DNA of 64,000 bases from Trichobilharzia szidati (GCA_944472155.2 OX235271.1:27474977-27538976), one strand, 5' to 3'; positions 33,851 through 46,340 are shown, numbered from the stretch's first letter. Translations and numbers: made by a program. The notes: generated by a model from the letters alone, not told the origin.

Positions 33851-34225
33851 AGTACTCAGAATCAGAGTTTTATTTGTAAAATTTAAAAAAAATTGAGGGA
33901 AAAAGACAAAAACAACAGTAGTTAACTCATGTTACATCACTTTTATCAGTCAAGCATCTCCATGTCAATCACTGGCCTCTTCTAAATACAGAAATCCATA
34001 TTTTATCTTGTAAACCAGTGATGGTCTTTATAAGTAGTTTGCCTTAATTAAATCCATCATAAAAGTTGGCTTTATATTCCATACTTATTAGTGACTTACA
34101 GACTTGAAGTTAAAGACTGAGTTGGTTGGGAATCAAACTTGAACAATCAGCGTGCCTGGAGAGCATTCAACCACTGAACCACTGTACTCCAAATCGATTG
34201 TACAGGATACTTAAGCGACTGCATT
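33851..34225. other. no recognised feature
   Basis: AT-rich; a stretch at 34130-34190 (GGTTGGGAATCAAACTTG, CATTCAACCACTGAACCAC) has tRNA-like texture and may be a very old SINE head. Confidence 0.3.
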
Positions 34226-34465
34226 TTTTTTATTCCTTCACGTTCCTCAGTGGAACATAGGGCTTCAAGCTAGAGGCTTGAAGTTTCTGTAGCAGTGTTT
34301 AATTTTACAGGATGGGGTTGCTAGCCTCATGCCCAACCTTTCCTTTTTACCAGCATTATTTCTTGCTTAGCGAGGTAAAGGAGTGCGTCGGCCGGGGATC
34401 GAACCCCGGACCATGTGCATGGTCGGCGAGCGTCCTAACCGCCATTGCATTGTTCCTCACTATTT
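34226..34465 (-). mobile_element. SINE-B copy
   Basis: Read on minus the head gives GCTCGCCGACCATGCACATG and GGTCCGGGGTTCGATCCCC, followed by GTTGGGCATGAGGCTAGCAA and CTTGAAGCCCTATGTTCCAC. The box B arm pairs perfectly. Confidence 0.88.
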
Positions 34466-34599
34466 AGTGAGTGAAATACTTTACCCCATAAAAGCGTTTC
34501 TCTGGCTGTATAGATATAGCTCCTGAAGGGTTTTCACCACCCGGCATTCATCCGTTATCCTGTATTCCAACTAAGAATACCTTTGTTTTTTTTCTATGC

Positions 34600-34845
34600 T
34601 TTCAGATTTCAGTAGTGATAGGATTATTGTTTTTTCACAAAGTGGGATCACTAGCTTTATGCCTGACCTTCTCCTTATCTCTAGCCTTAGCAGGAGCTAG
34701 TAATCTAGGGCAACATGAAGGAGATCAAGTGAAAGTTAATGGGCAGTTGTGGAACCATCTAAAAAAGACCACAGAAAATAGAATACAATCGAGGTGGGCT
34801 TCTGAAGCCTTATACTCTACTACATTAGACCTTTTTATTTAGTTT
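34600..34845 (+). mobile_element. mixed SINE-B/RTE 3' remnant
   Basis: 34705-34820 resembles the RTE 3' end in order (GGGCAACATGAAGGAGATC, GTGGAACCATCTAAAAAAGA, TGAAGCCTTATACTCTAC). The 34620-34690 part recalls minus SINE-B. A 75-residue ORF here (34615-34842) is not a gene. Confidence 0.45.
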
Positions 34846-34914
34846 TATTGAAATAGTAAAACACTTCAACAATCGTTCTGTAACATATTTAATTCAGTTT
34901 TAGATTTTCCCGTC

Positions 34915-35215
34915 GATTGATTGGATCAAAGTGCTAGGTCTCAGGTTGACGTATCGGCTTCTTGTGCAGATGCTTTGAAGATGTCTGAGCAAGTAATTAG
35001 AAGTTAATTGGTGGATGGTGACTAGCAGTGGGATCCAGGGTATGCATTTCGTCCTACTTAAGACGTTTGAAACTATGGGACTGAGTTCAAGACTCGGTAG
35101 TAACATCATCACTCACTGCGGAATGCAGATGCATCCAGTGTAGGAGTCCCAAATAGGACGAAATGCGCATCCTGGATTCCACTGCTAGTCACCATCCACC
35201 AATAAGGCATTCTGT
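34915..35215. mobile_element. Sm-alpha-like SINE pair, inverted
   Basis: 34955-35060 reads as the minus 3' half (GGTGGATGGTGACTAGCAGT, ATTTCGTCCTACTTA). 35060-35215 is the plus part with TGAGTTCAAGACTCGG (box B-like), a hammerhead fold, and ACTGCTAGTCACCATCCACC. The repeated outer ends are complementary. Confidence 0.8.
35125..35185 (+). ncRNA. Sm-alpha hammerhead, helices intact, catalytic box mutated
   Basis: Helix I: GCAG/CTGC (35125-35128, 35182-35185) and ATCCAG/CTGGAT (35133-35138, 35172-35177) around an internal loop, as in the well-studied S. mansoni ribozyme. Helix II GTCC/GGAC (35146-35149, 35156-35159), GAAA 35160-35163, helix III TGC/GCA 35164-35169, cleavage position after TC at 35170-35171. 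The CUGANGA box is TGTAGGA (35139-35145), so catalysis should be lost. Confidence 0.85.
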
Positions 35216-35439
35216 AACATAAATAAGCTATAAGACTTTTAAAACTAAATCACAAATAGAATGTTTCAACATACAGTAGACTTGTTTATTGTGTCTACTT
35301 CAAATGAATTCTGAATTAAGTGTGACTAACAGTCCCATAGTCGGTTAAATCTCACTTCAGAAGTAAGAGGTTGACGTAACTCGTTATCGCTTGAGGCAAC
35401 TTTTATGTTGAAGCTTTTTTTCCAGCTGTCTAGTGTGTT

Positions 35440-35680
35440 TTCAAGTGAGACAATGTTTCAGTGGTAAGATGTCCACCAACCACTAATATAGTCGGGACTG
35501 AATTCCCAGTCGACACACTCCTAGATCTCGATTACCCAGTAGACATCCGGTTAAAGAGGGGAGGTTGGGAGTAAGGCTTACAACCCCATCCCTCACCACG
35601 GCTACCGACAATTCAAAGCTGAGGCTTGAAACCGTTTGTTTCACTTGGAATGCATAGGAATGAGTAAAGGTATTTGTGCG
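35440..35680 (+). mobile_element. diverged SINE-B copy
   Basis: Head-like GTTTCAGTGGTAAGATGTCC, GACTGAATTCCCAGTCGACAC, GAGGTTGGGAGTAAGGCTTA, CAACCCCATCC, CAATTCAAAGCTGAGGC and CACTTGGAATGCATAGGAAT give the SINE-B order. Confidence 0.65.
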
Positions 35681-35689
35681 TCGGCGGCA

Positions 35690-35880
35690 CAGTGATTAGT
35701 ATTCTCGCCGATCATGCACATGGTCCGAGGTTCGATCCCGTACCGACGCACACCTGATATCAATGGTCAGCCTGCAAAATTTGGGCTACCGATATCACAT
35801 GCTGAAAATTCCATACCTGTACCGAGAAATACGGTGTGGAATCAAGCTGTAATCAAAAATTTAAAAAAATCAAAATTAAA
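35690..35880 (+). mobile_element. SINE-B2 copy
   Basis: tRNA-like head with acceptor-type pairing TGCGTCGG/CCGACGCA, box A near GCGGCACAGTGATTAG and box B GAGGTTCGATCCC. The body (CACACCTGATATCAATGG, GGGCTACCGATATCACATGC, ATACGGTGTGGAATCAAGC) differs completely from SINE-B and recurs at 48635-48825. A-rich tail. Confidence 0.85.
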
Positions 35881-36179
35881 AAAAATTTCCCAGTGCACTA
35901 TAGAAGTCAACTATCCAAACAGAGAAGGTAAAAATACTTTTATCCTATCTTACCCTATTGTGTCATTATATGTAAGTGAATGCATTGCAGTGTTCGAGTT
36001 TTCTAGACCATTCAACTAAGCGGAATCCATCATTGTGGATCTAGCTAGGTTCCTAAGACCCTTTAATCTTATTGATCCCAATCTACGAATATGACGTTTG
36101 TGATTAAATACACAGGCATTACATGATGAATTATTCTTTAATGGAATTATAATCTTCCACATTTACTGAACCCTCAATC

Positions 36180-36415
36180 TTCAGCTCCGGAAACCAACGG
36201 CTTATGCGTTAGGCCACTGAGACGATATGTAGTTCGGAGTTCGATCCCCAGTCAACACACTCATAAATATCGCTAAGCTGGTAACAAGACCAGTGAAGAG
36301 GGAAGGTTGGGCATGAGGCCTGAGGCAACCCCACCACACCACTTGTACCGAAACTTCAAAGCTCTACTTTGAAGCCGTATGCACCACTGGAAACGTAAAG
36401 GAATAATCAATAATG
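36180..36415 (+). mobile_element. diverged SINE-B copy
   Basis: GGAGTTCGATCCCCAGTCAA, GGTTGGGCATGAGGCCTGAG, CCGAAACTTCAAAGC and CACTGGAAACGTAAAGGAAT follow the SINE-B order. Confidence 0.7.
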
Positions 36416-37364
36416 ATAATAATACATTTACTTAGATTGTATTCTTTTAATCAGCTTTAATAAATTTAAATATGGACTGAAATGGTTCGTTCCTTGAACA
36501 GATGCCTTGATATTATTAATGAGAATCACATTAACCAAAAGTTATCTGTTTGGTAGTGAACAGAGAGAGATGAACTACAGCTTGTTTCAGCCTTTTTCTG
36601 ACTGTTCATTTAATTGAATAATAATGTTCCCACTGATACCTGAACACAATACCCTGAAGTGTGTTATCCACGAAACCATTTATAAATTAAACATTTATAC
36701 ATATCACATAAGATAAACTTCAAGTTTTCACAAAAGCTTTTAATTTTTGCTCGTGTCTAGTTCATTTGGAAATTATGATAATACATATATATATTTCGCA
36801 TTTTATAGGTATATATATAAGCGTGTATAGGTATATTTGCGTGACTGTGTAACCAGTTCATCTGCTATTTACTTCCTGTTTTGTTTTGCATTTAAGGAAT
36901 GTAAAGTTATTAGCTTCCTGTTAGACTTTGATTATTCCTACTCTTCCTCCTCCTCAGCCTCCCCTTCCACACTATCTATCTATCTCTCCGTCTCTCTCTG
37001 GCTCTGGCTCTTTCTGACACACACACAGTCACTCAGTCTCACGCTTTTTCTTTTATTCTCTCCCGTTTTACTTCTCAAAAAAGAAATAAACACAAAGCAT
37101 AACGTGTGTAGGTTAAACGACGAAACGAAGCAATGAAATAATGAAATGTCATTTATTACGATGTAAATAACAAGGTCTAGTCTATGAACGGAAGGGGATG
37201 TACGATAGCTACTCAAACTACTACAACTACTACTAATACTACTGCTACTACCTGCTTTATCCACTACTACCTGCTACTCCAACAAAATATATTCTCTGAT
37301 GAATATATATATATATATATGCACTTATTTTATTCTATCTTACCAGCTTAATGAAAGGCACTAA
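36416..37364. other. AT-rich and simple-sequence interval
   Basis: Contains CT/CA-rich simple sequence (36935-37035), ACT trinucleotide-like sequence (37215-37275) and a TA tract near 37308-37320. The ORFs here are products of simple sequence. Confidence 0.45.
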
Positions 37365-37755
37365 TTAGTTGTCTTCGCTCAATACTCAAGATCAGATGGC
37401 CGGCCAGAAAAGATCAGCAACAGAGATCTCTGGCAATGAGCGAACCAACCAGCAGGAACCGATTGTGAAACAAATAGGCAGGAAGAAATGGAGATGGATT
37501 GGCCATACTCTGAGGAAACAACATCAAGTGACATCACTAGACAAGCCATTGCTCGAGTGGAACCCGAAAGGGAAGCGGCGAGTTGGTCGTCAGTGCAAGG
37601 GTGACTTGGAGGAGGTCATGTGAAGAGGAGATGAAAACGTGTGGGCAGACTTGGAGCCAGGTGAAGACTGTAGCAGAGAACCGAACGCATTGGAGACGTG
37701 TGGCTGAAGCCCTATGTTCCTCTAGGAATTAAAGGAAACAATAATAATAAGTGGA
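37365..37755 (+). mobile_element. RTE-2 3' fragment
   Basis: Frame 37369-37623 encodes NERTNQQEPIVKQIGRKKWR, WIGHTLRKQHQVTSLDKPLL and EWNPKGKRRVGR. The 3' end is GAAGCCCTATGTTCCTCTAG followed by GAATTAAAGGAAACAATAAT. Short, 5'-truncated, relatively young by appearance. Confidence 0.88.
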
Positions 37756-37989
37756 AAAAAGAGTGAAACACGAACTAACTTCAATACCAGCATAATAGAT
37801 ATTATATGTATATATGCATGTATATGTATAGTAACAAATATCTTCTTTTTGACACTGTGCACAATGAAGGTTTCATTGCATAGAGATTAATTTTTCGGTA
37901 TACTGTATTCCGCTTGATTAAACTACATGTTAGTTGAAATATTAGTCTTATTAAATGAGGAGAAAAAAAGTGAAGTATTAAGAATACTG

Positions 37990-38795
37990 TTTAATGTCAC
38001 ACAAAGTCGAAGACTTACAAGCGAAAACCGACAAACTGGTCGAAGAAGCAGCCAGAGAAGACAGGACTCCAGGTGAACATAGACAAGACGGAGGTTATGA
38101 AAATAACCAACCAACAACAACAACAACAGCAACATCCAGCGCCAATCACCATCAACGGAAGGGATTTGAAAGAGGTTACTTCATTCACTTATCTAGGGAG
38201 CATTGTCTCAACTACAGGAGGAACGGACGAGGATGTCAAATCGAGAATCGGGAAGGCGAGAAACACATTCATCAACCTGAAACCAATCTGGAAATCTTCG
38301 TCACTCAGCCTGCATCAACAACAAAATTCGGATTTTCAATACAAACGTCAAGTCAGTCAGTTCTTCTATACGATGGATCAGAAACTTGGCGAGTGGGTCA
38401 CAAAGAATATTTCCAACAGCCTGTTGCAGACCTTTATCAACAACTGTCTTCGCTCTATACTCAAGATCAGATGGCCGGAAAGAATCACCAACAAGAAACT
38501 ATGGGAACAAACAAAACAAGAACCAATCGTCCAACAAATATGCAGGAGAAAGTGGAAATGGATTGGACACTCGCTGAGGAGGCCGCTGGGTGACATCGCG
38601 CGTCAGGCCAGTGCTCGAGTGGAACGCCAGTGCAAGGGTGACATGGAGGAGATCGTGTGAAGAAGAGTTGAAACAGTATGGACTAACATGGATGCAAGTG
38701 AAAAGTACAGCAGAAGACAGAAGCAAGTGGAGACGTGCAGTTGAAGCCCTATGTTCCACTAGGAACCCAAGGGAACAATAATAATAATATAATAA
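37990..38795 (+). mobile_element. RTE-1 3' fragment
   Basis: From MSHKVEDLQAKTDKLVEEAA through a CAA repeat, ITINGRDLKEVTSFTYLGSI, VSTTGGTDEDVKSRIGKARN, IWKSSSLS, LRSILKIRWPERITNKKLWE to the terminus TATGTTCCACTAGGAACCC and an AATAAT tail. Several frameshifts, no motif A to C present. Confidence 0.9.
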
Positions 38796-39089
38796 TTAAG
38801 AATACTAGACCACATAATATAATAAAGATTATTTTGATTGATTGCATTGTAAGGTGGCTGTATGGAAAAGGAAGTGTACAATCTCAACAAATGGCTCTGA
38901 AGATCTATTTGACTGTCTGATTCATTTCTATTTATTTTTAATGAGTCAAACATATCCTAAATTTTGATGAGAAGAGAAATAATTCATGGAACTAGAATGT
39001 TTAGCTTCTCTGTGACAAGTTGACTTATAAAATAGGGATGCTTCGACGTTAACTAAGGCTTAACGTTGATATTATTCGATTCAATCAAC
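38796..39089. other. no recognised feature
   Basis: AT-rich spacer. Confidence 0.35.
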
Positions 39090-39260
39090 TTAGCCAGTTG
39101 CACAAGTTGTGGCTTTCCTGGATAAATTTCTGGTATGTGAAACGAAAGCACTGGGCTTGAGTCTTCTTGGGGACACTATCATCCACCGCAGAACACAGGT
39201 ACATCCAGATGACAAGTTTCAAATTAGGCGAATTTCGTATTCTAGTGTGCATCCTCTAAA
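39090..39260 (+). mobile_element. degraded Sm-alpha-like copy
   Basis: CACAGGTACATCCAGATGAC, AAATTAGGCGAATTTCGTAT and TCTAGTGTGCATCC align with the hammerhead block at 35125-35185 but stem II and the GAAA box are mutated. Confidence 0.5.
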
Positions 39261-39639
39261 TAACACTAATAAAGCAAGCATGTTGCAAAATGAAATTCTA
39301 TTCTATATAAGACTGCTGTTAGGAATAAAGTGAATGTTATCATTACTATTATTGTTAACTCTGTAACTCTTTCTTGCGCACTATAGCTTTGACTACATTA
39401 GTGATTTCTAGCCTTATGTTACGACGTATCGAAACTTCGTTTGTCATTTAAAGACTAGGATCAAGTAATAATGGTACGAACATTTGTAATTTAATAGTAA
39501 GCAGTGCTAGTTTAAATTTCATCACAGCCTTAAACATCCCCATGTTCTCGATTGCACACACACACACTCTACCGGTAAGCGTTAACTCTCATGCGATTGG
39601 AATTTTTGATGGGCGGGGGCATTTGGGAGCATTTTCAAC

Positions 39640-39940
39640 ACGCCGAATCTGATGTGTAATCGTTTTCCCATGTGAGATTCGAATCCGCATCATCACGTAC
39701 TACGACTATCAGAGACGTTGCCACTGGATTGTTGGCTTTTATGCCTGGCCTCCTGCAAGACTATAATGGATAGGCTGATTAGTCGCTACGGGGTTTATCA
39801 ATGACTTACACTTAGTCCTTGGTGCTGGTGCAGACTGAGTTCTATCAGTCGAGTTTGCAATGTTGTAACCATGCTAGGTGGTTCACCTGAGTTCAGGGCT
39901 TCCACCACGATGTCAGGTCACTTAGCTTGCTGATTTTACA
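39640..39940 (-). mobile_element. SINE-C pieces, head-to-tail on minus
   Basis: On minus, a 3' part (CACCTAGCATGGTTACAACA, CTCAGTCTGCACCA) at 39940-39800 runs through a linker into a new head (TCTTGCAGGAGGCC, CGGATTCGAATCTCACATGG) at 39780-39660. Compare SINE-C at 62245-62590, where the head comes first. Confidence 0.6.
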
Positions 39941-40429
39941 AATGGGATTCAGTCTTCACCAACATCAACGACTAGATGAGACAATGCTACTGAATAACGT
40001 CTAATCAACGAAGTCAGGATTCTTTACTTTATCTATTCCTTTCTCCAAGATTTAATTTTTAAGAAGTAGGATCTCGATAACTATAAGACTACTGATTTTC
40101 TTTCTGTTGCTTTCAAAAGATTATAATTGGAAATGTGTCACAATTTCTTGTTGTTCCATTTATGTTTCGACTTCAGAAAAGTTTAATATTATCAGGAGTA
40201 GTTATTTTTCAGAGTAGAATTCATCTTCCCGTATCTCACTACTCAATGTATGCCTTGATGTCTACATGTGCAGTAGTTTTCAGTATTCAGCAGTAATTAT
40301 TTTCTAACGCCTATGACTGTAGCGGATATACATATACACTAACAGCTACGAAGTGACCTATAATCTTTATCAGCCTCATTCCACAGCTATATGACAATGC
40401 AAAGAAATAGGACAACGTAACAATCTACC
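39941..40429. other. no recognised feature
   Basis: AT-rich; no ORF or repeat recognised. Confidence 0.35.
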
Positions 40430-41335
40430 TACTATCACCCATGATATTCCTAACTGTGACAGACTGGATTACGTGAAGCACTTCGGAGAACGAGAAGAGA
40501 GGATTACAATGGACATACAAGAAGACTCTAGAAGATCTGGATTTCGCGGACAATTTGTGTCTAATGTCACATAGACTTGAAAACTTACAGACGGAAACCA
40601 ACAAACTGAAAGAAGATGAAGGTAGGGAAAACAGGACTTCAACTGAACACACAGAAAACGAAAGATAACCAAGCATGGAGCCCTGTCAATGGAACAAGCT
40701 TAAAAGAGGTCTCTTCCTTCACTTGTATTGCCAGCATCATCCTAACTAAATGCAGTCGGCACAGATGAAGATGTCAAAACTGGCGAGGACAAGACAGATC
40801 TTCATCACTCTGAAATCAGCTTGGAAACCCATTGCACTCGCTACAGAGAACAAAATTCTTATTTTCAAAACTAACGTTAGATCAGTTTTCCTATATAGGT
40901 CAGAAACGTAGTACGTGCGTCACCGAAAGCACTTCCAACAGCTTGTCGCACACGTTTATAAGCTCCTACTATCGCTTCAGAATGAAGATCAAATAGTCAG
41001 AGAGAAATAGCAATAAGAAACTCTAGGGAACGAACCATCAACATTCTATTGTTCAACAAATATGAAGAAGAAAATGGAGATGGATCGGGAAAAACACTGA
41101 GGAGACTGTTCGGTGACATCTCACACTAGACCATAGCTCAAGTGGAACCCGAATGGAAAATGACGAGTTGGACGTGTATTCGATTTTGAGCTACAGGAGA
41201 TAATTCAGTGAGGAGATGACAACTTATGGGCAGTCATGGGGTCAACTAAAAAGGACCTCACATAAAAGGACATACTGGAATGTTGTGGTGAAGTCCTTTC
41301 CTTACCTGGAACCCAAATGAACCATAATTAAGGTG
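40430..41335 (+). mobile_element. old RTE fragment
   Basis: ACTATCACCCATGATATTCC (motif B region), GAAGATCTGGATTTCGCGGAC (motif C region), CTAATGTCACATAGACTTG, TTCACTTGTATTGCCAGC, GAAAATGGAGATGGATCGGG and an end CTGGAACCCAAATGAACCAT are in the RTE order. All frames are lost. Confidence 0.75.
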
Positions 41336-42484
41336 GATAGTTTTGAACAGATTCCATAGCCGACTGAATTTTTCTGTTAGCTTAAAATTGCTTTTGCCTT
41401 ACTGAATAATACCTTGTTGTTCACATTCAAAATACCTGTCTTTGTAGCATTAACAAAAAATTAGGTATTGCAAATAAAGAGAAGTTAAAATTCAGAAGAC
41501 GTTGAACTCTAGAGGATTGACTGAATCATAAGAGAGCTAGGATAGTGATTTGATAGAGTTGGTTGAAGAAAACTGCTAAAAAGCTTCAGAAAAGGATGAA
41601 ACACGCTTGTCAATTCCTTCTTGGGTTTCAGTGATGGTGATTTGTGAAGATATTATCATAAAATGCTCACCTTTTGAATATATATCAAAAGCTTGTATCT
41701 CCACAGAAGAAAAAATCTAGAGACCAAGATTGCTGAAAAAAATAAAATTCTAGTTATATTCACTAAAGAACATCTAATTGTCTCATTTCTATTGTATCTT
41801 CATATTATTTTACAAAAACACCTCCACACTACTGAATGAATAACGTTCATTTCAGTGATGTAGTGTCTCAAAATGCTGAATAACATTCGTATTGTCTCAC
41901 TGTTTTATGGTCTATTGAATCTATTTAGTTATAGACATGAAAATAAGTAGGAAGATAACATTTTGCTAGCCTTCACTTAATAATAATAACAATAATAACT
42001 GGAAGCTACTCACTTTCCACAGTTCACTTATTTTACATCCGAATAAAAAATATCTCCGCTTAAGTGGAAAAAATTATTGTCGTCTAAAGAATGTTACATT
42101 ACGTTAGATATTTTTAAAAAAAATACCTAATTTTGAATCGTTTTCATCAGTAGAGACCAAAGGACACTGAACAGTAGCTTTGAGCTGGTCATAAATCTTA
42201 CAGATGTGCATCGCATCCTGCCGCGAATATCAATACACTTAAACAATAATTATTTATCCCTTCAGATAAGTTTCTTAAGGTCTTAGTGAACATCTCGGGT
42301 GTACAGATATTTATCGTAGGATCAGACCCCTATAAAATCTTCAGGTGTTTTTCATTTGTTATCATTTATTAACAAAATCGATCTTTCTAGACAGCAATGA
42401 AATCACCAAGAACTTGAAAAATCTATTCCATATGTTCTGACTTGGACCCGTTTGATTGTGAATTATTGAAATTATCACTAGTCA
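41336..42484. other. no recognised feature
   Basis: More than 1 kb of AT-rich sequence with no assigned repeat or ORF. Confidence 0.35.
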
Positions 42485-43165
42485 TTAACATTCAGTCTTT
42501 GGATCTTGAGTGAAACATAAGACTTTAGTTTTACATCCCTACTTCACTCACTCACTACAAACTTTCGTTTCTTCACACGATCTTCTTCATATTGTCCTCT
42601 TTATCATTCCTTACTGGGTTTCCACTGAGGGAATCTGAAGTGAGATATTGCCCAATGGTCTTCTAAGCGTCTCTATTTCCTTTGGAATATTTCAGTTGGA
42701 TAGTAGGTTCTTAACTGATTGGCTCACACATTTCCTTGTCGCTTATCCTTTATGACCAGCTGTCTGATCGTCGGTATCTGGCATCATCGGGCATTCATAA
42801 ACTTCTACAAGATTATTTTTGTTATTATTGCATTGGGTTCTGGGTGGAACATAAGGCTTTAACAACACATCCTCACTTTGTCCTGTTTGCTGCTGTCCCC
42901 TTCATCTGGATCCACGATTGCCCATTATCTCTCGTCTCTTCTCCACTACATGGTCTCCTTCATGTCACCCTCGATGTGATGACCTACTTGTCGTTCCCCA
43001 TTGGGATTCCACTCGAGCTAGAGTCTGGCTTGCGATGTCATTCGACGGTCACCTCATTGCGTATCCAACTCATCACCATTTTCTCCTACATATTTGTTGA
43101 ACGATAGTTTCTTGATCGATTTGTTGTCAGAGTTCTTCAGTAGGACGATGGAAATGCTTTCGGTG
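42485..43165 (-). mobile_element. two tandem diverged RTE 3' ends
   Basis: Complements of the RTE terminus occur at 42490-42530 (GATCTTGAGTGAAACATAAG) and again at 42825-42860 (TTGGGTTCTGGGTGGAACAT), each followed by the complement of the C-terminal region (GGTCTCCTTCATGTCACCCT at 42950). Two insertions or one duplicated end. Confidence 0.65.
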
Positions 43166-44299
43166 TAGTGTTCATTTGACATTAGTGTTGAATAATTGCA
43201 TCATGTTTGTTACCCTATTTGCTTCAGAAATCTACACTGATTCCCGGGAGATAAGCGAACCACGTGAATGTGAAATAAGATTATAGCAGAAAATGTGTAC
43301 TACTAATGGAATTTCGCTAATTGCTTTTCATTTAATTCTGTTTGAACATTTCGATTACCAGAATATTGGGAATCTAAACAACATTGTTGTCGAAGTACTT
43401 TTTTGGGTTTCTTGTTAACTGAGTTTACCGGACCGAAATAGTCGCTCTCTACTGATATGCTGCCCCCTACTACGGACAATGCCTTGAAACAAATATCATG
43501 TTGGGTGCGAGTCTGATTTGCTAATGTCAACATTCAGTGGATATGCAAGTTTATCCAGTTGATAAATGTGAGATAGAGTTGAACTTGCTTCCTGAATACC
43601 ATTGTTAACCCCCACCAAACAAGTTCAATCTAAGTAACGACTGAACTACGAAACTAAATTTCAGCAACTGGGGATTTCATGTATCTCTCATGTAAATCTG
43701 TAATGCTCTTAGAATATATCAGTGCCTCAGTGTGTTGTATGAAGCGCTCAAATAACTAATAATAATTAGTTTATTTCAGTGAAATTCTTCTAATTAGGTG
43801 GTTTTAATTTTAAACTGATTAACGAGTGACAGTTGGTTGTTGAGCTCTTCATTTCAAAAATCGTGTAGCCTCTTCATACATTTCTTCATTGAATAGTTAA
43901 GACTATACACTCGTTAGACTTGATATCAGGTAACCATCACTTATTATTACCGAAAATACAAACTACGCCTTAAAAACTACTTTTTACATTCTGCACAAAA
44001 CAAAACGTTGTATACACAGAACTAGATTACCCATCCTTCTCATGTATATGTAGAATTAACTGTTCCTGCCGATCACTTATTATAAGAAGCACCACTTACC
44101 GGGCAGGTATGTTTTTACTTTCGAGAACATTAACTCGCTTGATTCAGGAAAGATATTAATAAGGCTACAAAGATCTTTATTATACTAATCCTAGTAAATA
44201 TAGGGCATTAGTATAGACACTAATGAAGGATTCAGTGTGTAAGAATGTCATTGAACGTTCCTTCTGTCTTTGCATAGCTGAAGCCACTGAAATAAGATC
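43166..44299. other. no recognised feature
   Basis: AT-rich; ORF 43303-43533 (-) has no recognised domain. Confidence 0.35.
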
Positions 44300-44915
44300 G
44301 ACCAAGTCAGAATAACAAATATCAATCACAGTCAACGGGAGGAATTAAAAGTCACCTCTTCCAATAATCAAGACAGAATCGTTTCAAGTACATACGGCAC
44401 CGATGAAAATGTCGAAACCAACCAGAATCAGAAAGGCTTAACAGACCTTCGTTAATCTGCGATCACTGTGTTAATCTACCGCACTCGAAATAAGGAACAT
44501 GATCCGGATTTTCAAGTCATCACGTCTATACAGTTCAAAGATGGCGTGTCACAAAAAGCATTTCGAACCAGCTACTGCAGACATCGCTCCATATTGAAGA
44601 TCAGATGATAAGCAACAGGGATGTAGGGTAACGTACCAACCAAGAACCTATCTCGTGACAGATATGCAGAAAGGAATTTAAATTTACGGAACACTCGGTG
44701 AGGAGACCATCGAGTGATAGCACTCGCAAGGCAGGCCATTAAGTGGAACACTAATGGTAAACGACGAGTCGGGAGTTACTCCGAGAGCCAAACATAAGAG
44801 ACAGAAGTTCGCGCGCAATCGTGGAACTAGCTGAAAAAGACTGAAGAGAGCGGAGTGAAATCGACATGTGCTGCTGACGTTTTTGTTTTCACTCGAAAAC
44901 CAAAGGAATGTTATT
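44300..44915 (+). mobile_element. old RTE fragment
   Basis: ATCACAGTCAACGGGAGG (ITINGR region), CACCTCTTCCAATAATCAAG, CACCGATGAAAATGTCGAAA, CTGCAGACATCGCTCC and GTGAGGAGACCATCGAGTGA follow the RTE order. Heavily mutated. Confidence 0.65.
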
Positions 44916-45859
44916 AATGAGCCAGGACTCTGTAATCAAAAAGAATGCATTAACACGTTATCTCCCCTTTGAATACCTTTGGATTATATATGCTATCCTT
45001 CCTGTTTAAGGGATTCAACTTCTCTCACTTACTGTTCTTTTTTTCCTCTGTGACTACCCAGTTTCCGTTAAAATGTTATACCAAATCATCCGCTTCATTC
45101 TAACATCTTTCAAAGACTGTCAAATTTTCCATATACATATAGACACTATTCTCACTTATGATTAGTGATATTGTTTTTGTCCTTACTAATAAAAATCTAC
45201 TTCATTCAACTGCAATTATTGATTAATTCATAAAATAGCTACTCACTTCAGCCTTCTGCGTTGTATCATATTTGTAACAGATAGTAGTTATTTTGCTATA
45301 CACATTTCACAACCTTGAACAAAGTTATCAATTTTTCTCACTTCTCACCCCCCCCCCACCCTTCCCACATTGAATGATCATCATTCATCTCGAATTCGAT
45401 GGCAGATGACAATAGAAGACACGTTTTTAGTAAATAATTCAAATGCTCACTCAGGATGTGATGTGAACGAACTAGAATTTGGACAGATACATTTTTATGT
45501 TGTAGAATATCAACTCTAATGACCAAGTTACTTGACAAATTGAAACTCATCTGATTTATTAATATACAATCAAATTCCGGCTACCTGTTAACAGATTTAA
45601 CTTTACTTATTCAGACCAACCTTTAAATAAAAAAAAATGTACTTCACTTAAGTTATATAATATCCTGTCACGACTCAGATTTTCATTTTAGCTTCAATAT
45701 AACGGAAATCCTTTTATTTAGATATTTGGAAAACAAAAGGACTGAGCATAGAAATACTTACTATTCAATTAGATCCTCGTCTATGACTCTTCTCTACTAT
45801 GGACGGTAATTTTATTCTGAAAAAATACATAATTTACCAGTGTAGTGATGATACTGTTA
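44916..45859. other. no recognised feature
   Basis: AT-rich interval with a C tract at 45350-45358. The 70-residue minus ORF at 45338-45550 is anonymous. Confidence 0.35.
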
Positions 45860-46340
45860 TTGTTGTTCCCTTGGGTTCCTAGTGGAATATAGGGCTTCAA
45901 CAACGCATCTCCACCTTATTCTATTTTCTGCCATCCTCTTCAGCTGGGTCCACGATTGCCTAAAATCTCTCATCTCCTCCCCACTACATGATCTCCTTCA
46001 TGTCACCATCTCACCGATGACCCATTTATTGCTTCCCATTTGGATTCCACTTGAACGATGGCCTGAACTGGGCTCGATGTCATACGATGGTTTCCTCAAC
46101 GTACACCCTATCCATCTCCATTTTCTCCTAAATATTTGTTGAGCGATCGGCTCTTGATTGGTTTTTTTCCAGCCACAGTTTATTGTTGCCAATTCTTTCT
46201 GACCTGCCGATATGATCTTCAGTATGGAGCCAGAGAAGGCAGCTGTTGATGAAAGTCTGCAGGGACCTGTTGGAAAGCCTTTTTCTTAGACCTTGTGCAA
46301 GTTTCGGAAACACATAGTACACAGAAATTCTCAGCGCGTT
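45860..46340 (-). mobile_element. RTE 3' fragment
   Basis: Plus strand shows TTCCCTTGGGTTCCTAGTGG (RTE-1 terminus complement), CTACATGATCTCCTTCATGT, TCCTCAACGTACACCC, and the minus frame gives NQEPIAQQIFRRKWRWIGCT and LRKP. 5' end near 46340. Confidence 0.8.

Noticed and set aside
36935..37035. Serine/leucine-rich ORFs
   Set aside because: Translations of CT/CA-rich simple sequence.
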